From Streptomyces caatingaensis (GTDB taxonomy: Bacteria; Actinomycetota; Actinomycetes; Streptomycetales; Streptomycetaceae), in NCBI RefSeq assembly GCF_001187435.1, contig NZ_LFXA01000017.1, forward strand, positions 682,001 to 746,000: a stretch of 64,000 nucleotides of DNA, given 5' to 3'. Shown here in pieces: positions 22,667 through 32,817 of the stretch (positions within the stretch are counted from its first letter, which is position 1; each line of letters begins with the position of its first letter). The notes below the pieces were generated by a model, which saw nothing but the letters and a program-made list of their open reading frames with translations, did no database searches and was not told the DNA's origin. The translations under genes and the position numbers were made by a program.

Positions 22667-22848
22667 TGCTCCGCCTCCCCCGTGGCGCGCTCCTCGCGCG
22701 TCGCCAGGCGCAGCGCCTCCGGCGGGACGTCCCACTCGCGGCCGCCGCCCGGCGGCCTCACGTAGACGCGACGGCCGACGACGGCCATGACCTGTGCGAG
22801 CGTCGCGGTACGCGTGTCCACGACGTAGGCCCCTTCGCGGTACGACAC
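22663..22848 (-). CDS. Small hypothetical protein of a Streptomyces regulator locus
   Basis: A 61-residue protein; GTG at 22846-22848 with AAGGGGA upstream. It contains a beta-rich core (YVVDTRTATLAQVMAV, VYVRPPGGGREWDVPPEALR). Small proteins with this GGREWDV pattern are, in my memory, often found next to XRE-DUF5753/DUF397 regulators in Streptomyces, as here where the XRE gene is divergent 116 bases away. The function is unknown. Confidence 0.7.
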   Translation of the reverse strand: MSYREGAYVVDTRTATLAQVMAVVGRRVYVRPPGGGREWDVPPEALRLATREERATGEAEQ

Positions 22849-22964
22849 GGAACGTCCCCTTCGGGTTGTGCTGGATGGAAGGAGCTTCCAGCGTGGTGGC
22901 GTGAAACTACGCTCGGCAAGCCAGGTCTGGATGCAATTGCCGTGCTGCGCAGGGGAGTTAGGCT

Positions 22965-23888
22965 GTGGCCAAGGGTGTTGGAGGGGGACGGTCCAAGCCG
23001 TCGAAGTTCGGGTGGCGCTTCTTCGGACAGGAGTTGAAGCGGAAGCGGGAGGAGGCTGGGCTCACACAGAACGAGCTGGGCGACCGGGTCGCCTGCTCCG
23101 GCTCGTACCTCGGACAGTTCGAGTCGGCCGTGCGCAAGCCACAGCTCGACTACGCGAAGCGGATCGATGCCGAGCTGGGGACGGATGGGATCTTCGAGCG
23201 GATCTGCTCGGAATTGATCGACGCCGAATCGGAGTATGACGACTACTTCGAGGGTGCCCGGTACCTCGAAGGGCTGGCAGTGGCCCTCCACGAGTACGGC
23301 ATGAGGTTCGTACCAGGGCTGGTGCAGACGGAGGCCTACGCCAAGGCGGTCATTCGCGGGGCCTGGCCGCTGGAGTCGGAGGAGACCGTCGACGCGTGGG
23401 CCGCCCCCAGGATGAAGCGCCAGCTCATCCTCGATGACCCAACACGTCCATTGTTGTGGGTGATTATCGACGAAAGTGTGCTCCGGCGACCGGTCGGCGG
23501 TGCGGCTGTGATGCACGAGCAGTTGAACCACTTGGCGGCGATGGTGCGTAGGCGGCGCATCGTGCTGCAAGTGGTGCCGTACAGCGTGGGGGTACCGGCG
23601 CTGCACGGGGATGTGAAGGTCATGGAGTTCGAGGACGCTCCGCCAGTGGTCTACACGGAGGGCGCCATGTCAGGCGGCCTGCACGACAACCCCGTCAAGG
23701 TCGCTCGGTACAACAGGGCCCTTGAGTTCGTGAGGGCGACCGCGCTTTCACCGAGGGACTCCCTGGCGTTGATCGAAACGGTGGCAGAGGAGTACGGACG
23801 TGAGCATGAGAGCAGCGGCATGGCGCAAGAGCAGCTACAGCGGCGGCGGGGGCGGTGGTTCGGACGGCTGCGTCGAAGTCATCGATGA
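22965..23888 (+). CDS. XRE-family regulator with DUF5753 domain
   Basis: A 307-residue protein; GTG at 22965 with GGGGAG before it. An N-terminal helix-turn-helix (about residues 20-75: LKRKREEAGLTQNELGDRVACSGSYLGQFES) is followed by DUF5753 (about 90-280: FVPGLVQTEAYAKAVI, VVPYSVGVPALHGDVKVMEF). This is the WhiJ-type actinobacterial family, usually paired with a DUF397 protein. The DUF397 gene overlaps its 3' end by 89 bases, which marks a functional pair. The last ~20 residues (RRRGRWFGRLRRSHR) are an Arg-rich tail read in the overlapping region. Confidence 0.92.
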   Translation: MAKGVGGGRSKPSKFGWRFFGQELKRKREEAGLTQNELGDRVACSGSYLGQFESAVRKPQLDYAKRIDAELGTDGIFERICSELIDAESEYDDYFEGARYLEGLAVALHEYGMRFVPGLVQTEAYAKAVIRGAWPLESEETVDAWAAPRMKRQLILDDPTRPLLWVIIDESVLRRPVGGAAVMHEQLNHLAAMVRRRRIVLQVVPYSVGVPALHGDVKVMEFEDAPPVVYTEGAMSGGLHDNPVKVARYNRALEFVRATALSPRDSLALIETVAEEYGREHESSGMAQEQLQRRRGRWFGRLRRSHR

Positions 23889-24018
23889 CATACCCGGCAT
23901 GGTCCCCGTCCGGGACTCCAAGTCCCCTCACCGCACCCGCCTCACCTTCCCCGCCCCCTCCTGGGCCGCCTTCGTCGCCCGGGCGGCCCGGGAGGGAGCG
24001 CTCAGCGCCACGGTCTGA
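23800..24018 (+). CDS. DUF397 protein
   Basis: A 72-residue protein; GTG at 23800 with AGAGGAG seven bases upstream. It has the family hallmarks: AWRKSSYSGG, DGCVEV, VPVRDSK, and the C-terminal FPAPSWAAFVARAREG-like segment. DUF397 proteins are small partners of XRE-DUF5753 regulators and are thought to modulate their DNA binding. The long overlap with the upstream gene and the convergent 17-base overlap with the next gene leave no room for separate promoters. Confidence 0.92.
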   Translation: MSMRAAAWRKSSYSGGGGGGSDGCVEVIDDIPGMVPVRDSKSPHRTRLTFPAPSWAAFVARAAREGALSATV

Positions 24019-24697
24019 GGACGCGGATCTCGTCGCGGAGGTGCATGACCTTCGCGTCGATGTCGCGGTACCGGTCCGGAATGTGGCGGACGCGGTTCAA
24101 CTCGGTCCGGCCGGCCTCCAGTGCGGCGAGGGCGTCGCCGAGGGCGTGCAGGCGGACGGCGAGGGGCCGGTGCCGGGGGTCCATGGGGTTGGACCAGGCC
24201 AGTTCCTGCTCGGCGGCCGTGAACGAGGCGAGGACGCGGTCGCGGACGAGGGTGATCCGGGAGCGCAGGTCCTCCATGGTGGACCGGGTCTCCTGGAGGC
24301 TGCGGAGGAGGGTCTCCAGGCTCTTCAGGGCGGAGGCGTTGTCCTTGAGGTAGCGCTTGAACTGCTTGACGCCGGCCGTCAGCGTGTCGAGGTCGGACCC
24401 CGCGAGGGCGGCGTCGTCCCACGGCGCGCGCATCTGCCCGTACTCGGCGGTCGCCTGATGGTGGTGGTCCTGGACGGCGGTCAGGTCGTTGAGCGGTTCA
24501 CGGACCGCCTTCCTGGGCATGCCGGGCGCGTCCAGGACGTCCTCGAACAGGCGGCGCGCTTCGAGGAGTTCGTCCATGCGGTAGCCGACGGTCACATGGG
24601 CCCGGTCGGCGCGGCGGATCAGCTCGGCCAGCTCGTTGCGGCGGGCGGTGAGCTTGTCGGCGGCGTGGGCGGGGCGGCCGCGGGATCGCCGGAGCAT
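24002..24697 (-). CDS. Coiled-coil protein (second of pair)
   Basis: A 231-residue protein; ATG at 24695-24697, its A being the last base of the upstream stop (TGATG arrangement, 1-base overlap). Nearly all of the sequence is helical with heptad character (NELAELIRRADRAHVT, LKSLETLLRSLQETRSTMEDL). There is no signal peptide, membrane segment or enzyme motif. It shares general layout with the 224-residue gene upstream, so the two probably form a complex. It may be a structural or scaffold protein; the function is unknown. Confidence 0.78.
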   Translation of the reverse strand: MLRRSRGRPAHAADKLTARRNELAELIRRADRAHVTVGYRMDELLEARRLFEDVLDAPGMPRKAVREPLNDLTAVQDHHHQATAEYGQMRAPWDDAALAGSDLDTLTAGVKQFKRYLKDNASALKSLETLLRSLQETRSTMEDLRSRITLVRDRVLASFTAAEQELAWSNPMDPRHRPLAVRLHALGDALAALEAGRTELNRVRHIPDRYRDIDAKVMHLRDEIRVLRPWR

Positions 24698-25371
24698 CAG
24701 CCGCCCTCGCGGGCCAGCGCGTCGCGGACCTCCGCGATCCGGACTTCGAGGTCGCGGTAGAGGTCGGTGAACGCGCGGCCCTCCGCGTCCACGCGGCCGG
24801 CGTCCAGCTCGCGCAGCCGGTCCTCGGCGGCGTGCAACCGGGCCTCCAGGGTGAACCGGCCCGCGGCCGCGGCGCCGGGCCGGGCGAGCTCGGCGCGGGC
24901 GGCGGCGAGGGAGGCGTGGATGCGCTCGCGGATCGGCGCGATCTTGGCGGGCAGTGCGACCAGCTTGTCCCGCACTTCGGCGAAGAGGACGTTCGTGTCG
25001 GTGAGGGACTCGATCAGCTCCTCGGCGGCCTCGGCGAGGTCACGGAACCGCTCGGCCGCTTCGATGAGCGCCGGGGCGTCCTCGGTCTCGGGGTGCCGCC
25101 AGAGGTCGCGGGCCTCCTCGTAGTGGATCCGCGCCTCGCGGCAGGGCTGGAGCACCTGCTGGGCCGGTGCCAGCTGGGCCTGCACGGCGTGGACCGGCAC
25201 ACCGTCGCCGCGGCCGAGCAGGGAGCGGATCTCCTCCAGCGTCCCCTCGAAGCGCGCGAGCTCCTGGTCGAGGCGCGCGTACGTCCGGCCCGCCAGCTCC
25301 GTCGCGTCCGTCAGTTCCTCATGGGCCGCCGCCCAGAGCCGACCGTCCGTCTTGCGCCGCCGCCCCCACAT
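24697..25371 (-). CDS. Coiled-coil protein (first of pair)
   Basis: A 224-residue, strongly helical protein; ATG at 25369-25371. A basic start (MWGRRRKTDGRLW) is followed by helices (ELTDATELAGRTYARLDQELARFEG, LIEAAERFRDLAEAAEELIE). Overall it is acidic and Ala/Glu/Leu-rich. It is coupled to the downstream coiled-coil gene by a 1-base overlap. I cannot assign a family; the arrangement suggests paralogues or partners within one operon. Confidence 0.78.
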   Translation of the reverse strand: MWGRRRKTDGRLWAAAHEELTDATELAGRTYARLDQELARFEGTLEEIRSLLGRGDGVPVHAVQAQLAPAQQVLQPCREARIHYEEARDLWRHPETEDAPALIEAAERFRDLAEAAEELIESLTDTNVLFAEVRDKLVALPAKIAPIRERIHASLAAARAELARPGAAAAGRFTLEARLHAAEDRLRELDAGRVDAEGRAFTDLYRDLEVRIAEVRDALAREGG

Positions 25372-25473
25372 GCCCGTCTCCTTTTGATCCGACCGGGAAT
25401 CAGACCCCCATGGAGAGCGATCTTATGTTCGACTATTGGGGGAGCGTATGGGGTCGGGGGGACGTTACCTGAG

Positions 25474-25496
25474 GCGACGGGCTGTCAGCCCGTCGC
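25474..25496. repeat. Perfect 10-bp inverted repeat
   Basis: GCGACGGGCT (25474-25483) and its complement (25487-25496) flank a GTC centre, in the 267-base gap between the coiled-coil operon and the 98-residue gene. It is followed by an A/T-rich stretch on the plus strand, so it may be a small terminator or an operator. Nothing else is recognised in the gap, 25372-25638. Confidence 0.5.
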
Positions 25497-25638
25497 GTTA
25501 AATTACAGGGACGATCGCACACGCTCCGGGTATCTCGCGACAGATGCGTCGGAGATGGTACGGACGGGCAACGAGTCGGCGTGGAACACGTGGGGGTGGC
25601 ATGAGCGAGGTGGTCGTGATGTCCGGGGGAGCGCCGAG

Positions 25639-25935
25639 ATGAGCCCGCACAGGGAGCGCCTGGCGGACGTCGTGGCCGCGACGGTGGAGGTGGCGGGTGA
25701 GTCCGGGCAGGCGGGATCCTTCACGGACGAGGTCGCCGCGGCGCTGACGTCGGTGATAGGGAAGCTGGCCGACAAGGCGGTGGACGCCGCCGAGCTGAGC
25801 GGGTTCGTCAGCGGCTGGCAGGAGGCGGTGGACGCGCTGCGCGACACCGGCGACTCCACGACCGCGGGGGCGCAGGTCTACCGGATGCCGGGGTGGGCGA
25901 CGCCCGACGGATCGGCCGGCGCGAAGGACGTCTGA
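25639..25935 (+). CDS. Small hypothetical helical protein
   Basis: A 98-residue protein. ATG 25639 is chosen because GGGGGAG lies seven bases upstream; the in-frame ATG at 25555 has GGAG right against it. A 13-residue ORF (25601-25642, MSEVVVMSGGAPR) overlaps the start as ATGA and could be a coupling leader. The protein is mostly helical (RLADVVAATVEVAGE, VIGKLADKAVDAAELSGFVSGWQEAVDAL) with a C-terminal Gly/Asp-rich tail. Function unknown. Confidence 0.65.
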   Translation: MSPHRERLADVVAATVEVAGESGQAGSFTDEVAAALTSVIGKLADKAVDAAELSGFVSGWQEAVDALRDTGDSTTAGAQVYRMPGWATPDGSAGAKDV

Positions 25936-25958
25936 CCTTCCGCCCCGCACAGGGGGGA

Positions 25959-25998
25959 GGTGCGCCCCGCGACCGATCGGCCGGTCGTGGGGCGCACC
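25959..25998. terminator. Bidirectional terminator hairpin
   Basis: A 17-bp stem (25959-25975 with 25982-25998, one G-U) and 6-nt loop lie between the convergent 98-residue gene and the excisionase-like gene. Confidence 0.7.
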
Positions 25999-26051
25999 CC
26001 TATATGGCGCCCCCCTCCATGGAGGGCGCTGATCCGGGGTGGCGGGCGTGC

Positions 26052-26240
26052 TCAGGGGCGCCGTTCGTGCGCCCGGCGGGTGGCGCGCTCGGCCGCGAAG
26101 ACGTCCTCGAGGCGGAAGAGGTGCGCGCGGCCGCGCCGCCCCGCCGGCACCAGGTGCTTCAGCTGGACCCACTTGCGGATCGTGTCGGGCACGACCGCCA
26201 CTTCCCGCGCGGCGATGGCCGTCGTCACCAGGGTCGTCAT
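26052..26240 (-). CDS. MerR/excisionase-like DNA-binding protein
   Basis: A 62-residue protein; ATG at 26238-26240 overlaps the previous stop by 4 bases. It is essentially one winged-helix unit: ITTAIAAREVAVVPDTIRKWVQLKHL is the helix-turn-helix, and LFRLEDVFAAERATRR a C-terminal helix. Such single-domain proteins act as excisionases or small regulators in actinobacterial mobile elements. No integrase is visible in the window, so a regulatory role in the WhiB operon is more likely than excision. Confidence 0.78.
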   Translation of the reverse strand: MTTLVTTAIAAREVAVVPDTIRKWVQLKHLVPAGRRGRAHLFRLEDVFAAERATRRAHERRP

Positions 26241-26890
26241 CGCCCGCCCTCCTCGTCCCGCGCGGAGTCCTGGGCCGCCGTCAGTTCGGCGAGGTCGCCC
26301 TCGGTCTCCTCCGCGAGCCGGCGCCACTCGGCGCGTACCCAGGAGTGGCGGTGCCCGGCGTCCGCATGGCAGCGGCAGGCCGGATCGGCGCACCGGCAGC
26401 CCGGGTTGACGCAGAGGACGGTCTCGCGGTGCGGGAAGACGCGCAGGGAGACGGAGTCGCAGTGGACGCAGCGGCCGCGCACCCGGACGGGCGTCTCCGC
26501 GTCGCCCAGGGCGAGCGAGCAGCGGCGGGCCATGCGGCGGGACTCGGCGCGGACGTGGCCGGCGAGCACGGGATCGGTGGCGACCTCGTCCAGCAGGCCC
26601 AGGAGGCGGGTCAGGCGCTGCTCGACCGTGCCGCGCCGGGGGCGGGGCAGGCGGAGCTTCTCGCAGACGGCCTCCTCCAGTTCCACCACGCCGTCGCTGA
26701 TGTCGCGGATGGTGTCGGAGACGAAGAGCCGGATGGGCAGCGAGGGGCCGGCGGTTCCGCCGCGGCGGCCGAGGGGGGAGGGGGCGGAGGTGCGGCCGGG
26801 GGCGAGTTCGCGGCCCAGCTCGGGGAACTGGCGCAGCAGGACGCCCAGCCAGACGGCGGCGCTGTCGGGGTGGCGGGGGGAGTCGGTCAT
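26237..26890 (-). CDS. Cys/His-rich putative metal-binding protein
   Basis: A 217-residue protein; ATG at 26888-26890, overlapping the WhiB-like stop by 4 bases. Residues about 140-185 hold a cluster of cysteines and histidines (CVHCDS, CVNPGCRCADPACRCH), likely a zinc site. The N-terminal 130 residues are helical with VSDTIRDISDGVVELEEAV. It is the middle gene of a tightly overlapping three-gene operon (WhiB-like, this gene, excisionase-like), which points to a shared regulatory function. No further family recognised. Confidence 0.75.
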   Translation of the reverse strand: MTDSPRHPDSAAVWLGVLLRQFPELGRELAPGRTSAPSPLGRRGGTAGPSLPIRLFVSDTIRDISDGVVELEEAVCEKLRLPRPRRGTVEQRLTRLLGLLDEVATDPVLAGHVRAESRRMARRCSLALGDAETPVRVRGRCVHCDSVSLRVFPHRETVLCVNPGCRCADPACRCHADAGHRHSWVRAEWRRLAEETEGDLAELTAAQDSARDEEGGR

Positions 26891-27189
26891 GGCTGCTCCA
26901 GCGGTTCGAGGGCGACGGCGAAGGCTTCGGGGAGGGCGACCCGTCGGCCGTTGCGCCAGAGGTGGCCGCCGCTGACGCCGTCGAAGAGGTTGTCGCCCGG
27001 GGCGACGGTGTCGAGGCAGGGGCGGCGTACGGGGCAGACGGCGCAGGCCCGCAGGGCGGGGAGCGCGGCCTTGGCGCGGCGGGCGAAGACGGTCTGCGCG
27101 GGCAGGCCCGTACAGGCGGCGCGGGTGCGCCAGTCGGCGTCGGACGGGTCCGGGGCGGAGGGGGCGAGGAGGGGGGCGGATGCGGGCAT
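26887..27189 (-). CDS. WhiB-like regulator
   Basis: A 100-residue protein; ATG at 27187-27189. It has the four conserved cysteines in the C-X(n)-C-X2-C-X5-C arrangement (C27, C49, C52, C58) that bind a 4Fe-4S cluster. After these comes DGVSGGHLWRNGRRVAL, a variant of the G[VI]WGG turn, so DNA or sigma-factor contact may differ from chromosomal Wbl proteins. Phage- and plasmid-borne Wbl proteins often have such changes. It heads an operon and is divergent from the XRE gene. Confidence 0.88.
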   Translation of the reverse strand: MPASAPLLAPSAPDPSDADWRTRAACTGLPAQTVFARRAKAALPALRACAVCPVRRPCLDTVAPGDNLFDGVSGGHLWRNGRRVALPEAFAVALEPLEQP

Positions 27190-27237
27190 GGGGCGGGTGG
27201 TCCCTCTCGTGCTGCGGGCGGGAGGCGGGACCGCTTG

Positions 27238-27427
27238 TTGCGGCTGCGCAATCGACACTAGCCCGATTGCGTGCGAGCGCGCAACAAACTCGGGAGCGGC
27301 GAGGGTGCGATCACGCATCGTGCGGGGCATGTCACATGCGGCTTGCCGGGAATTTGCCGAGGCGCACTGGCCGGTTGCGGACACGCACGTCAATCTGGTT
27401 ATTGCGTGCGCGATCGGACGGTATGGT
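27238..27427. promoter_or_regulatory. Divergent promoter/operator region, WhiB-like vs XRE
   Basis: In the 261-base gap 27190-27450 there are two TTGCG palindromes: TTGCG-GCTG-CGCAA (27238-27251), and TTGCG-N8-CGCAA (27267-27284). A third TTGCGTGCG half lies at 27402-27410. The minus-strand promoter reads TTGCGC (27284-27279), 18 bases, TAGTGT (27260-27255). For the plus strand, a TATGGT box (27422-27427) lies 17 bases after TTATTG. The palindromes overlap these boxes, as expected for an operator. The 16 nt at 27270-27285 match the tail promoter site. Confidence 0.55.
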
Positions 27428-27450
27428 CTGTGCTGCGGAGGGAGCGTGCT

Positions 27451-27906
27451 ATGGGCGAAAAGGGCTCGGAGATGGAGCGGTTCGCGGCCTGGGTCGAGGA
27501 CCTGATGCGGCGCCGCGGGTATGACATCGACAGCCCGCGCGGCGGCGGGCGGTCACGGCTGGCCGAGGACGCCGGGGTGCACCGCGCGGCGGTGACCCGG
27601 CTGTTGCAGCGGCAGAGCCTGCCGGACCTGGAGACGATGCGTGCCTTGGCGCGCGTCCTCGGGGTCGGGCTGCGGGACATGCTGATCCAGTCCGGCCGGG
27701 TCGCGCCGGAGGACCTGCCCCTGCCGGCCGCGGACGAGCGGAACGACGGGAAGCGGGTCACTCCCGCACAGGCGGCCGAGCTGCTCGGCGTCCCGGAGAC
27801 CCACCGCCGGCAGTTCGTCGAGATGACGGAGATGATCCTGGCGGTCAGCGGGGTGCGGCCGGACGACCCGCGCAGCGCTCAGTGGGGCGCCTCGGCCCGG
27901 CGCTGA
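27451..27906 (+). CDS. XRE-family helix-turn-helix regulator
   Basis: A 151-residue protein; ATG at 27451 with GGAGGGAG upstream. The helix-turn-helix lies at about residues 34-72 (SRLAEDAGVHRAAVTRLLQRQSLPDLETMRALARVLG). The C-terminal ~70 residues (VTPAQAAELLGVPETHRRQFVEM) form a second helical part, perhaps for dimerisation. It is divergent from the WhiB-like operon and its region holds three TTGCG elements, so autoregulation is likely. The same element is at the tail promoter, so it is a prime candidate for the tail-operon repressor. Confidence 0.85.
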   Translation: MGEKGSEMERFAAWVEDLMRRRGYDIDSPRGGGRSRLAEDAGVHRAAVTRLLQRQSLPDLETMRALARVLGVGLRDMLIQSGRVAPEDLPLPAADERNDGKRVTPAQAAELLGVPETHRRQFVEMTEMILAVSGVRPDDPRSAQWGASARR

Positions 27907-28031
27907 ACCGGGCGCGGGCCGGGCGCGGGGGTCGGGTATCGGCCGGGCGCCCCGAGGTGCCGCATGCCGACGCGGGCGGCAATATTGGACATACAACGCA
28001 CATCGGTACGTCCTCCGCGTGTGCATTTGTT

Positions 28032-28060
28032 TTGACCGTGGCCCATGCTGTAGGTACGCT
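28032..28060 (+). promoter_or_regulatory. rpsL (str operon) promoter
   Basis: TTGACC (28032-28037), 17 bases, TACGCT (28055-28060), a good match to the principal vegetative sigma consensus of Streptomyces (TTGACN - TANNNT). It lies about 230 bases before rpsL, giving a long leader. The rest of 27907-28287 has only GC-rich intergenic sequence. Confidence 0.75.
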
Positions 28061-28208
28061 CTGACCTTGTGCCTGGGGTGTCCCTGGGCTCTTGTGCGTG
28101 CCTTCGAACCGCACGAGAGGCCGGGCCGGAACGGTCTTGAACGGGCCCGAACGGTTCAAAGACACCGAAAATCTGCGCTCATCCGCTTGCGGCGGGGTCT
28201 GCAGGTTT

Positions 28209-28233
28209 CGACACGCCCGACCGCGTGGGTCGG
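28209..28233 (+). promoter_or_regulatory. rpsL leader element shared with rpsJ
   Basis: A 25-nt sequence identical to 35451-35475 in the rpsJ leader. It includes CCGACC-GCGTG-GGTCGG, a 6-bp hairpin with a 5-nt loop. It lies 55 bases before the rpsL start. It may be a leader for translational control by a ribosomal protein. Confidence 0.7.
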
Positions 28234-28287
28234 AGCGTCGTTCCAGGTTAGTTTTATCGTGATCGGCACACAGAAACCGGAGAAACG

Positions 28288-28659
28288 GTGCCTACGATCC
28301 AGCAGCTGGTCCGAAAGGGCCGGCAGGACAAGGTCGAGAAGAACAAGACGCCCGCACTCGAGGGTTCGCCCCAGCGCCGTGGCGTCTGCACGCGTGTTTT
28401 CACGACCACCCCGAAGAAGCCGAACTCGGCCCTGCGTAAGGTCGCGCGTGTGCGTCTGACCAGCGGCATCGAGGTCACCGCTTACATTCCGGGTGAGGGC
28501 CACAACCTGCAGGAGCACTCGATCGTGCTCGTCCGCGGTGGCCGTGTGAAGGACCTGCCGGGCGTCCGCTACAAGATCATCCGCGGCTCGCTCGACACCC
28601 AGGGCGTCAAGAACCGCAAGCAGGCTCGCAGCCGCTACGGCGCCAAGAAGGAGAAGTAA
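28288..28659 (+). CDS. rpsL: 30S ribosomal protein S12
   Basis: A 123-residue decoding-centre protein; GTG at 28288. The loop TTPKKPNSALRKV has Lys43, and Lys88 is present (GGRVKDLP), so both classical streptomycin-resistance positions are wild type. It is first in the str operon with rpsG, fusA and tuf, and follows the 21-kb accessory insertion. Confidence 0.98.
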   Translation: MPTIQQLVRKGRQDKVEKNKTPALEGSPQRRGVCTRVFTTTPKKPNSALRKVARVRLTSGIEVTAYIPGEGHNLQEHSIVLVRGGRVKDLPGVRYKIIRGSLDTQGVKNRKQARSRYGAKKEK

Positions 28660-28661
28660 GA

Positions 28662-29132
28662 ATGCCTCGTAAGGGCCCCGCCCCGAAGCGCCCGGTCATC
28701 ATCGACCCGGTCTACGGCTCTCCTCTGGTCACGTCCCTGATCAACAAGATCCTGCTGCACGGCAAGCGCTCCACCGCCGAGCGCATCGTGTACGGCGCCA
28801 TGGAGGGTCTGCGCGAGAAGACCGGCAACGACCCGGTCATCACGCTGAAGCGCGCCCTCGAGAACGTCAAGCCGGCTCTCGAGGTCAAGTCCCGCCGCGT
28901 CGGTGGCGCCACCTACCAGGTGCCGGTCGAGGTCCGCCCGGGCCGCGCCTCCACCCTGGCGCTGCGCTGGCTGGTCGGCTACTCCCGCGCCCGTCGCGAG
29001 AAGACCATGACCGAGCGTCTGATGAACGAGCTGCTCGACGCCTCCAACGGTCTCGGCGCCTCGGTCAAGAAGCGCGAGGACACGCACAAGATGGCCGAGT
29101 CCAACAAGGCCTTCGCGCACTACCGCTGGTAG
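28662..29132 (+). CDS. rpsG: 30S ribosomal protein S7
   Basis: A 156-residue primary 16S rRNA-binding protein of the 30S head. It has the canonical start MPRKGPAPKRPV, the IDPVYGSPLVTSLINKILLHGKRS region and the C-terminal KMAESNKAFAHYRW. It starts two bases after rpsL stops. In other bacteria S7 autoregulates the str operon; whether the leader here does so cannot be told. Confidence 0.98.
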   Translation: MPRKGPAPKRPVIIDPVYGSPLVTSLINKILLHGKRSTAERIVYGAMEGLREKTGNDPVITLKRALENVKPALEVKSRRVGGATYQVPVEVRPGRASTLALRWLVGYSRARREKTMTERLMNELLDASNGLGASVKKREDTHKMAESNKAFAHYRW

Positions 29133-29171
29133 TCGCTCCCCCATCGAGAACCGAGAGAAGACTGAAGCCTT

Positions 29172-31292
<2,121 letters not shown>

Positions 31293-31489
31293 CCAGCTCC
31301 CGTCTCCACAGACGAGACTGACGCTTTAGGCTTGACACCGAACGTCGGGGCATACCGCCGTGAATCGAGAGAAAGCAGTTGATTCGGCTCTCTTTCGGTC
31401 CGCGGCGGGTGCCCCGCCGGACGGCACCCCAGCAAAGATCCCTGGCGCCGTGAAGCAGGCGTACAGAACCACTCCCCAGGAGGACCCCA

Positions 31490-32683
<1,194 letters not shown>

Positions 32684-32720
32684 GTCCTGCACTTGCCTGT
32701 GATCTGACCTGATGGTCGAT

Positions 32721-32767
32721 CGAAGGGCCCGCACGCCCCTTGGGGTGTGCGGGCCCTTCGGGTTTTT
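32721..32767 (+). terminator. Terminator of the str operon
   Basis: A long near-perfect stem, 32721-32739 with 32742-32760 (one G-U; the innermost pairs open to form the loop), followed by GGTTTTT. The convergent PIG-L gene ends 51 bases further on. Confidence 0.92.
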
Positions 32768-32817
32768 GCCCCGGCCCCTTTAAGGGAGGGCCGGGGCGTC
32801 TGCTTTCTCCGGGCTTT

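Noticed and set aside
6790..28000. Complete active prophage
   Set aside because: No integrase, terminase, portal, capsid or replication genes were found and I could not identify flanking attachment repeats; the small excisionase-like protein alone is not enough.
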